Part shown: in pieces, positions 1 to 4,839 of the stretch
Layout: each line of letters begins with the position of its first letter
Position numbering within the stretch: the stretch's first letter is position 1
Position numbers and translations under genes: made by a program
The notes under the pieces: model-generated
The model's database searches: none
What the model was told of the DNA's origin: nothing
What the model saw: only the letters and a program-made list of their open reading frames with translations
From: Bacteroidales bacterium UBA6401
GTDB lineage: Bacteria > Bacteroidota > Bacteroidia > Bacteroidales > UBA932
Direction of reading: 5' to 3'
Assembly (NCBI GenBank): GCA_002438635.1
Contig: DJPX01000015.1
Location: forward strand, 1 to 14,031
DNA: 14,031 nt

Positions 1-15
1 CAACCGTTTTTGGCA

Positions 16-23
16 ATTATACC
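16..23. repeat. Target-site duplication, left copy
   Basis: ATTATACC lies immediately outside the left end of the insertion sequence and is repeated exactly at 1182-1189, immediately outside the right end. The wider sequence AATTATACC also recurs at 1190-1198, so part of the similarity could predate insertion. The exact abutment to both ends still favours a true 8-bp duplication. Confidence 0.75.
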
Positions 24-50
24 GGCCAAGTAGACATTTCGGGTGATAAA
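24..50. repeat. Left terminal inverted repeat of the IS
   Basis: This 27-bp end begins GGC and contains the core AGACATTTCGGGTGATAAA at 32-50. It matches the reverse complement of 1155-1181 at 22 of 27 positions, the five mismatches lying together at positions 4-8. It is the likely transposase-binding end. A second, direct-oriented copy of its inner part occurs at 72-88. Confidence 0.85.
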
Positions 51-71
51 GTTGTGGAGAAAAGTCTCTAT

Positions 72-88
72 TAGACATTTTGGGTGAT
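72..88. repeat. Subterminal direct copy of the left IS end
   Basis: TAGACATTTTGGGTGAT here differs from 31-47 (TAGACATTTCGGGTGAT) at one base, is in the same orientation, and is shifted by 41 bp, about four helical turns. It lies inside the element, between the left inverted repeat and the transposase stop codon. It may be a second transposase-binding site or the remnant of a duplicated end. Confidence 0.8.
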
Positions 89-102
89 GGAAGGCAACTC
101 AC

Positions 103-143
103 GAGTCAAATGTGAGCCTTTAAGGCGAGCTCGCATTTGACTC
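103..143. repeat. 15-bp hairpin near the left end of the IS
   Basis: Arms 103-117 (GAGTCAAATGTGAGC) and 129-143 (GCTCGCATTTGACTC) pair with a single G-T wobble around an 11-nt loop. The hairpin lies downstream of the transposase stop on the minus strand. No T-run follows, so it is not a typical intrinsic terminator. It may block read-through, protect the mRNA end, or act in transposition. Confidence 0.75.
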
Positions 144-149
144 GGAGTA

Positions 150-177
150 GCCGCCGGAGTCGCTTCATTCCGGCGGC
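150..177. repeat. GC-rich 9-bp hairpin after the transposase gene
   Basis: Arms GCCGCCGGA (150-158) and TCCGGCGGC (169-177) are perfectly complementary around a 10-nt loop and lie 5 bp beyond the transposase stop. Together with the adjacent 103-143 hairpin it forms a tandem structured 3' end for the transposase transcript. It lacks the T-tract of an intrinsic terminator. Confidence 0.7.
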
Positions 178-182
178 GTTGC

Positions 183-1067
183 CTAGTAGTTTCGCGTCAG
201 ATATTCATCAATCAGTTTCTTCCTGTGTTCGTCATTGATCCCGCTGTGAACCCTCACTTTTGACTTTATATCGGCGAATATACCTTCGATCCCGTTGTTG
301 GTTTTCGGTATGACTCTGTCATTGTAAGACTCGAATGTCCAAAGCCATCTCATATTTCTTTTGAGACTCAGGTAGGCGCTCCTAAGGCGAGGCCTCATAT
401 ACGGAGGGGACTTCAATCGTTTGTCATGAACCCGCTCTTCCAGGACATTACGATATTCGGCATACCAGGAACTTAATTTGGTCTCGAATTCGGATTTACA
501 CATATGCGTTATGCTATTCACGAGCTCCAGCAACTTGGCAGATGCCTCTACTTCAGGGTTTTCCGTGAGATAACGACGCACTATTAGCTGTTGATGAAAC
601 TGACACATCTGACACGGATAACGGATGGACAGTTCTTTGAGGAGTCCTATCATCCCATCGCAGACGACACCGTATATCTTGAATCCGTTGTCCCTGAGCC
701 ACGACACTCCCTCAAGGTAATCGGACATGGTTTCGCTTTTGACATATTTACGCCAGAGCACTCGCTTTCGCATCGCGTCCTTTATGACCATCAGGCCGAA
801 GCCCCTGCCCCAGTAGGTCGTGTCCATCTGGATGACCACATCCTTGTATTTGGATATCTTCTGGACATAGCGCATGCCCTCAAGATCTCTGGCGATGGTG
901 CGCACTGACACTTTGTATGTAGCGGCCAACTGCGCCTGAGTCTGTTTCCCCTCTATGTAGTCCGTTATCACTTGAGATTTGTCTCGTCTCACCACGCCGT
1001 CAAAACGCCTTCCGCAGTCATTGCATTTATAACGCTGAATTCGGCCTCTCAGACCATTGTGGACCAC
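183..1067 (-). CDS. IS256-type transposase with zinc ribbon, apparently frameshifted at its start
   Basis: This is a DDE transposase that would move the surrounding insertion sequence. Numbered from the GTG at 1067, the likely catalytic acids are D82 (MDTTYW), D137 (VCDG) and E261 (NNGIEG). The motif CQFH at 155-158 matches the C-x2-H feature of IS256/MULE-type enzymes. A helix-turn-helix is likely at about 42-65 (QTQAQLAATYKVSVRTIARD). Only the second half of a zinc ribbon (CNDC, 15-18) lies after the GTG. The first half (CIFC) is encoded upstream in the same frame, but that frame has no ATG, GTG or TTG before a stop at 1137-1139. An ATG at 1104 with an A7 run would give MAKKCIFCGSTNVVHNG if one A were missing. 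The true product therefore probably starts at 1104 and needs slippage, or the gene is broken. Confidence 0.8.
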   Translation of the reverse strand: MVHNGLRGRIQRYKCNDCGRRFDGVVRRDKSQVITDYIEGKQTQAQLAATYKVSVRTIARDLEGMRYVQKISKYKDVVIQMDTTYWGRGFGLMVIKDAMRKRVLWRKYVKSETMSDYLEGVSWLRDNGFKIYGVVCDGMIGLLKELSIRYPCQMCQFHQQLIVRRYLTENPEVEASAKLLELVNSITHMCKSEFETKLSSWYAEYRNVLEERVHDKRLKSPPYMRPRLRSAYLSLKRNMRWLWTFESYNDRVIPKTNNGIEGIFADIKSKVRVHSGINDEHRKKLIDEYLTRNY

Positions 1068-1092
1068 ATTGGTGGATCCACAAAAAATACAC

Positions 1093-1099
1093 TTTTTTT
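1093..1099 (-). other. A7 run at the start of the transposase gene (possible slippage site)
   Basis: On the minus strand the start region reads ATGGCAAAAAAAGTGTAT. In frame with this ATG (1104-1102), translation stops after 25 codons at 1029-1027. Removing one A, or adding two, joins the ATG to the transposase frame and restores a complete zinc ribbon (C-x2-C then C-x2-C). The run may be a programmed transcriptional or ribosomal slippage site, a one-base inactivating mutation, or a homopolymer sequencing error. The sequence alone does not decide between these. Confidence 0.6.
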
Positions 1100-1122
1100 G
1101 CCATTTTAATGATAAATCGCCA

Positions 1123-1130
1123 CAAATATA
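1123..1130 (-). promoter_or_regulatory. Putative -7 promoter element of the transposase gene
   Basis: The minus strand reads TATATTTG, a match to the Bacteroidota -7 consensus TAnnTTTG. It lies 18 bp upstream of the ATG at 1104 and well upstream of the GTG at 1067, which supports initiation at 1104. I see no convincing TTTG about 20 bp further upstream. Confidence 0.5.
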
Positions 1131-1154
1131 AGAATTTCAGTGCCTTATGTGGAT

Positions 1155-1181
1155 TTTATCACCCGAAATGTCTTACCCGCC
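1155..1181. repeat. Right terminal inverted repeat of the IS
   Basis: The reverse complement of this segment begins GGC and carries the same 19-bp core as the left end. It ends exactly where the right target duplication begins. Unlike the left end, no second copy of the core is seen further inside. Confidence 0.85.
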
Positions 1182-1189
1182 ATTATACC
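1182..1189. repeat. Target-site duplication, right copy
   Basis: ATTATACC directly follows the right inverted repeat of the insertion sequence and matches 16-23. A further AATTATACC follows in tandem at 1190-1198 and would have been part of the original target. Confidence 0.75.
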
Positions 1190-1230
1190 AATTATACCAC
1201 AAAACTTGCAGTGGGGTTTTTACATAAAAA

Positions 1231-1270
1231 GAAAACACCCAGTCCATCATAAAGACAGACTGGGTGATTT
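1231..1270 (-). terminator. Intrinsic terminator after the tRNA gene
   Basis: CACCCAGTC (1236-1244) and GACTGGGTG (1258-1266) form a perfect 9-bp stem with a 13-nt loop. Read on the minus strand, the stem is followed by TTTTC and TTTTT, the usual T-rich tail. It sits 9 bp beyond the 3' end of the tRNA and would end both the tRNA transcript and any read-through from the str operon. Confidence 0.8.
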
Positions 1271-1278
1271 TCTCTGTG

Positions 1279-1352
1279 TGGTCCCTGTAGGGCATGATCC
1301 TACGACCCCCTGATTATGAGTCAGATGCTCTAACCAACTGAGCTAAGGGACC
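1279..1352 (-). tRNA. tRNA with CAT anticodon, probably tRNA-Ile2 (otherwise tRNA-Met)
   Basis: A full cloverleaf can be drawn: a 7-bp acceptor stem GGTCCCT/AGGGACC, D stem GCTC/GAGC, anticodon stem TCTGA/TCAGG with loop CTCATAA (anticodon CAT), a five-base variable region, and T stem GTAGG/CCTAC. The discriminator base is A and CCA is not encoded. CAT can belong to elongator Met, initiator Met or Ile2, whose C34 is converted to lysidine. The first acceptor pair is G-C, unlike typical initiators. The C4-G69 and C5-G68 pairs resemble bacterial Ile2 rather than elongator Met, so I favour Ile2; tRNA software may label it Met. The T loop is ATCATGC rather than the usual TTCRANY. The gene has its own promoter and terminator but may also be co-transcribed from rpsJ. 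Confidence 0.9.
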
Positions 1353-1385
1353 GGAAAAAGAGTTGTATATCCTCCATTTGGATTG

Positions 1386-1417
1386 CAAATATACAAACTC
1401 TTTTTGTTATTATCAAA
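1386..1417 (-). promoter_or_regulatory. Promoter of the tRNA gene
   Basis: On the minus strand TATATTTG (1386-1393) matches the Bacteroidota -7 consensus TAnnTTTG. A TTTG -33 element (1414-1417) lies 20 bp upstream, within the expected spacing. The -33 element overlaps the stop codon of rpsJ, so the tRNA can be transcribed independently of the ribosomal-protein operon. Confidence 0.7.
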
Positions 1418-1718
1418 CTTTGATCTCTACATCTACACCTGCAGGCAACTCAAGTCTCATAAGAGCATCTACTGTTTTAGCATTGCTCCCTTCAATATCG
1501 AGAAGTCTACAATATGTATCGAGCTCAAACTGCTCACGACTCTTCTTATTAACGAAGGTGGAGCGGTTGACCGTGAAAATCTTCTTGTTGGTAGGAAGCG
1601 GAATAGGTCCGTTTACCGTAGCGCCAGTAGACTTCACTGTCTCAACGATTTTCGCTGTCGACTTATCGACGAGCATATGATCGAATGATTTGAGTTTAAT
1701 TCTAATTTTTTGGCTCAT
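1413..1718 (-). CDS. rpsJ: 30S ribosomal protein S10
   Basis: This 101-residue protein is a full-length S10, a component of the 30S head that also acts as NusE in transcription antitermination. It begins MSQKIRIKLKSFDHMLVD and contains the conserved stretches TGATVNGPIPLPT and NKKSREQFE. It ends with tandem stop codons TGATAA, overlapping a short palindrome ATCAAACTTTGAT. It lies 18 bp downstream of fusA as the last gene of the str operon. In most Bacteroidota known to me rpsJ continues directly into rplC, rplD and the rest of the S10 operon. Here it is followed by a tRNA gene, a terminator and an insertion sequence. Confidence 0.97.
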   Translation of the reverse strand: MSQKIRIKLKSFDHMLVDKSTAKIVETVKSTGATVNGPIPLPTNKKIFTVNRSTFVNKKSREQFELDTYCRLLDIEGSNAKTVDALMRLELPAGVDVEIKV

Positions 1719-1736
1719 ATTTACAATTTTTTACTA

Positions 1737-3854
1737 TTACTCATCCTCATCGGACAGCTTGTATCCACTCTTCTCAATGATATCCTTAGCCATAGCAGCA
1801 GGAACCTCCGAGTAGTGATCGAACGACATTGTACTTGTAGCACGACCAGAAGAAAGGGTACGAAGCACTGTCACATAACCAAACTGCTCTGCAAGAGGGA
1901 CATACGCCTTTATAATACGAGCTCCATTAGCTGTAGAATCCATAGCTACAATCTGTCCGCGACGACGATTAAGGTCACCTACGATATCACCCATATAATC
2001 CTCTGGAGTTACAACCTCCAAATTCATTATAGGCTCTAAAAGGACAGGCTTGCACTTAGGACAAGCGTGACGGAATGCCATACGCGCAGCAAGTTCGAAA
2101 GAAAGCTGGTCTGAATCCACAGGGTGGAATGAACCATCGAGCAAAGTAACCTTCAAAGACTGAACCTCATATCCTGCAAGAACACCATTCGCCATAGCAG
2201 AACGGAATCCTTTCTCTACACAAGGTATAAACTCCTTAGGAACGTTACCTCCCTTAACCTGATTTTCGAACTGTAGTCCAGTAACACCTGGATCAGCTGG
2301 TCCGATTTCAACGATAATATCAGCGAATTTACCACGTCCACCAGTCTGCTTTTTAAAGACTTCGCGATGTGTTGTAGTGGTAGTAATCGCTTCTTTGTAG
2401 TTTACTTGAGGTGCACCCTGGTTAATCTCTACACCGAACTCTCTGCGAAGACGGTCTACGATAATATCCAAGTGAAGTTCACCCATACCACTTATGACTG
2501 TCTGTCCGGTTTCGTGGTCAGATTTTACCTGGAAGGTAGGGTCCTCTTCTGCAAGTTTTGCAAGTGCAAGCCCAAGCTTGTCAAGATCACCTTGTGTCTT
2601 AGGCTCCACTGCGATACCAATAACAGGATCTGGGAACTCCATAGACTCAAGTGAAATAGGAGCATTTTCTGCACAAATCGTATCTCCTGTTCTTAGGTCC
2701 TTGAAACCTACTGCTGCACAGATATCACCAGCTTCTACAAAAGGAATTGGATTCTGATGATTTGAATGCATCTGATACAAACGCGCTACACGCTCTTTCT
2801 TTCCTGATCTTACATTAAGCACATACGAACCGGCCTCGAGTTTTCCTGAATATGCACGCAAGAATGCTAGACGTCCCACGAAAGGATCTGTAGCAATCTT
2901 GAATACAAGAGCGCAGAACGGCTCATCAGGAGAAGGTTTACGCTCGATTTCATTACCAGTTTCAGGATCTGTACCCTTAACGGCACCCTTATCAAGAGGA
3001 GAAGGAAGGTAGCGTACTACAGCATCTAGAAGGAACTGAACACCTTTGTTCTTGAAAGATGAACCACAGCACGCTGGAACGATCTGCATTTCAATCGTAC
3101 CTTTGCGTAGTGCTGCTATGATTTCTTCCTTGGTCAAAGAATCAGGGTCCTCGAAATACTTCTCCATAAGGGCATCATCACACTCAGCGGCTGTCTCCAC
3201 GAGTTTATCGCGCCAAATAGCCACTTCATCTGCCATATCGGCAGGGACATCCTTAATTTCGTAATTTACAAGTTCGTCTGTGGAATTGTAATAAATAGCC
3301 TTCTTATCAATTAGGTCAACAATACCCTGGAATTTATCCTCTGCTCCTATAGGAAGGCAGATAGGCACTGCTGTAGCTCCAAGTTTTGTCTTGATTTCCT
3401 CCACCACAGCTAGGAAGTCGGCTCCTACACGGTCCATCTTATTGATATACGCAATCTTCGGAACCTTGTATTTATCGGCCTGACGCCATACGGTCTCAGA
3501 CTGTGGCTGAACACGTCCCACTGCACAGAATGTTGCAACAGTACCGTCAAGCACACGAAGTGAGCGTTCTACCTCAACAGTGAAATCTACGTGACCCGGA
3601 GTATCTATCAAGTTAATCTGATACGTACCTCCGTTATAATGCCAGAATGCAGTAGTTGCTGCTGAAGTAATGGTGATACCGCGCTCCTGCTCTTGAACCA
3701 TCCAGTCCATAGTAGCGCCGCCATCGTGAACCTCTCCTATCTTATGAGTTTTTCCTGTGTAATAAAGGATACGCTCAGAAGTGGTGGTCTTACCGGCATC
3801 GATGTGAGCCATGATACCGATATTTCTTGTGAACTTAAGATCTCTTTTAGCCAT
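1737..3854 (-). CDS. fusA: Elongation factor G
   Basis: EF-G is the GTPase that drives translocation of tRNA and mRNA on the ribosome and, with RRF, ribosome recycling. The 705-residue length is normal. The P-loop AHIDAGKT is at 16-23, switch II DTPGH at 84-88 and NKMD at 138-141, followed by domains II to V. The domain IV region includes TGGRGKF and the tip loop FHPVDSDQLSF. The gene lies 22 bp after rpsG and 18 bp before rpsJ, consistent with one str transcript. One oddity is Arg114 in AVGRVQPQSE, where the EF-Gs I recall have Gly (AVGGVQPQ or AVGGVEPQ). The rest of the protein looks intact, so this is a canonical housekeeping EF-G rather than a divergent paralog. Confidence 0.98.
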   Translation of the reverse strand: MAKRDLKFTRNIGIMAHIDAGKTTTSERILYYTGKTHKIGEVHDGGATMDWMVQEQERGITITSAATTAFWHYNGGTYQINLIDTPGHVDFTVEVERSLRVLDGTVATFCAVGRVQPQSETVWRQADKYKVPKIAYINKMDRVGADFLAVVEEIKTKLGATAVPICLPIGAEDKFQGIVDLIDKKAIYYNSTDELVNYEIKDVPADMADEVAIWRDKLVETAAECDDALMEKYFEDPDSLTKEEIIAALRKGTIEMQIVPACCGSSFKNKGVQFLLDAVVRYLPSPLDKGAVKGTDPETGNEIERKPSPDEPFCALVFKIATDPFVGRLAFLRAYSGKLEAGSYVLNVRSGKKERVARLYQMHSNHQNPIPFVEAGDICAAVGFKDLRTGDTICAENAPISLESMEFPDPVIGIAVEPKTQGDLDKLGLALAKLAEEDPTFQVKSDHETGQTVISGMGELHLDIIVDRLRREFGVEINQGAPQVNYKEAITTTTTHREVFKKQTGGRGKFADIIVEIGPADPGVTGLQFENQVKGGNVPKEFIPCVEKGFRSAMANGVLAGYEVQSLKVTLLDGSFHPVDSDQLSFELAARMAFRHACPKCKPVLLEPIMNLEVVTPEDYMGDIVGDLNRRRGQIVAMDSTANGARIIKAYVPLAEQFGYVTVLRTLSSGRATSTMSFDHYSEVPAAMAKDIIEKSGYKLSDEDE

Positions 3855-3876
3855 TGAATACTAACTACTAACTAAA

Positions 3877-4353
3877 TTAAAAACGGAAGTGTGCAAATGC
3901 CTTGTTAGCCTCTGCCATCTTGTGCATATCCTCTTTACGCTTGTATGCACCACCTTCGTTATTGTAGGCTGCAACGATCTCTGCGCACAATTTTTCTGCC
4001 ATAGAGTGGCCTGAACGTTTACGGGCGAAAACGATAAGGTTCTTCATAGAAAGGGACACCTTTCTTTCAGGACGCAACTCTGTAGGCACCTGGAAGTTAG
4101 CACCACCGATACGACGTGACTTAACCTCTATCTGAGGGGTTACGTTCTCGAGTGCCTTCCTCCAAATATCTAGAGGAGCCTTGTCAGAATCTTTCATCTT
4201 CTCGCCTACCATATCAATGGCATCGTAAAAAATTGAATACGCGATACTCTTCTTCCCCTGCAACATAAGATTGTTCACGAAACGAGTAACCTCAACATCG
4301 TGAAACTTAGGATCAGGAAGTAGAATCCTCTTTTTAGGCTTCGATTTTCTCAT
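3877..4353 (-). CDS. rpsG: 30S ribosomal protein S7
   Basis: S7 nucleates assembly of the 30S head by binding the 3' domain of 16S rRNA and contacts tRNA in the E site. The 158-residue protein begins MRKSKPKKR and carries conserved S7 segments: RFVNNLMLQGKKSIAYSIFYDA, whose core spans about 26-47, then ALENVTPQIEVKSRRIGGA and AYNNEGGAYKRKEDMHKMAEANKAFAHFRF, which forms the C-terminus from about 129. It lies between rpsL (39 bp upstream) and fusA (22 bp downstream). In E. coli S7 is the autoregulator of the str operon; whether that holds here cannot be told from the sequence. Confidence 0.98.
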   Translation of the reverse strand: MRKSKPKKRILLPDPKFHDVEVTRFVNNLMLQGKKSIAYSIFYDAIDMVGEKMKDSDKAPLDIWRKALENVTPQIEVKSRRIGGANFQVPTELRPERKVSLSMKNLIVFARKRSGHSMAEKLCAEIVAAYNNEGGAYKRKEDMHKMAEANKAFAHFRF

Positions 4354-4392
4354 TTTTCTAAAAAATTAAAGATTAAAAACCATCCTTTTCGA

Positions 4393-4767
4393 CTACTTCT
4401 TTGGTCTCTTAGCTCCGTAGAGTGAACGCGACTGAGTTCTTCCCTCTACACCAGCTGTATCCAAAGCGCCTCTAAGGATGTGGTAACGTACACCTGGAAG
4501 GTCCTTCACACGACCACCGCGAACAAGCACGATTGAGTGCTCCTGCAGGTTGTGACCCTCGCCAGGGATGTAGGCATTGACCTCTTTAGCATTAGAAAGA
4601 CGCACACGTGCAACCTTACGCATAGCAGAGTTAGGTTTTTTAGGTGTGGTTGTATACACACGCACGCAAACGCCACGCTTCTGAGGACAAGCATCCAACG
4701 CACGAGATTTCGATTTGAGCTCGATAACCTCGCGTCCTTTGCGAACTAATTGTTGAATTGTTGGCAT
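4393..4767 (-). CDS. rpsL: 30S ribosomal protein S12
   Basis: S12 sits at the decoding centre and controls translational accuracy. The 124-residue sequence MPTIQQLVRKGR... through SRSLYGAKRPKK is complete and strongly conserved. The two segments where streptomycin-resistance substitutions occur in other bacteria, TTPKKPNSAMRK and VKDLPGVRYH, carry the wild-type lysines. It is the first gene of the leftward str operon. It has a short leader of about 40 nt that contains a hairpin and is preceded by a Bacteroidota-type -7 element. Confidence 0.98.
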   Translation of the reverse strand: MPTIQQLVRKGREVIELKSKSRALDACPQKRGVCVRVYTTTPKKPNSAMRKVARVRLSNAKEVNAYIPGEGHNLQEHSIVLVRGGRVKDLPGVRYHILRGALDTAGVEGRTQSRSLYGAKRPKK

Positions 4768-4795
4768 AAATAATTGTTAATAAAAATGTTTTTAC

Positions 4796-4809
4796 CCCCA
4801 AAATTGGGG
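4796..4809 (-). promoter_or_regulatory. Hairpin at the 5' end of the str operon transcript
   Basis: CCCCAAAATTGGGG can fold into a 4- to 6-bp hairpin. It starts 3 bp downstream of the -7 element at 4813-4820, so it would lie at or very near the 5' end of the rpsL mRNA. It could stabilise the transcript or be a protein-binding site. No terminator-like T-run follows directly on the minus strand. Confidence 0.5.
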
Positions 4810-4812
4810 CTG

Positions 4813-4820
4813 CAAATATA
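4813..4820 (-). promoter_or_regulatory. Putative -7 promoter element of the rpsL-rpsG-fusA-rpsJ operon
   Basis: The minus strand reads TATATTTG, an exact TAnnTTTG match, 45 bp upstream of the rpsL start. I do not see a TTTG at the expected -33 spacing. The gene upstream on the same strand stops only 20 bp away with no obvious terminator, so some read-through into rpsL is possible. Confidence 0.6.
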
Positions 4821-4839
4821 AGAATAATTTTTCTATTTT

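Larger units (their letters stand above)
24..1181 (-). mobile_element. Complete IS256-type insertion sequence (zinc-ribbon variant)
   Basis: The element is 1158 bp. It is bounded by 27-bp terminal inverted repeats (24-50 and 1155-1181) that match at 22 positions and share the 19-bp core AGACATTTCGGGTGATAAA. The octamer ATTATACC directly abuts both ends (16-23 and 1182-1189), as expected of a target-site duplication. It carries one transposase gene on the minus strand with a promoter-like element inside the right end. An 8-bp duplication, a DDE enzyme with a C-x2-H motif and about 1.2 kb length all fit the IS256 family, in particular its members with an N-terminal zinc ribbon; the family name is from memory. 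Restoring the target gives two tandem AATTATACC nonamers, so the element landed at a small repeat downstream of a tRNA gene. Confidence 0.85.

Noticed and set aside
591..908. Plus-strand open frame of 105 codons inside the transposase gene
   Set aside because: It lies entirely antisense to the transposase, whose DDE and C-x2-H motifs are clear, and it resembles no protein family I know.
1412..1424. Palindrome ATCAAACTTTGAT at the rpsJ stop codon, considered as an operator
   Set aside because: It is explained by the last codons and stop of S10 and by the tRNA -33 element; at 13 bp it could arise by chance.
1363..1688. Two plus-strand open frames over rpsJ and its 3' flank
   Set aside because: Both are antisense shadows of S10, which is unambiguous; they also run across the tRNA promoter.
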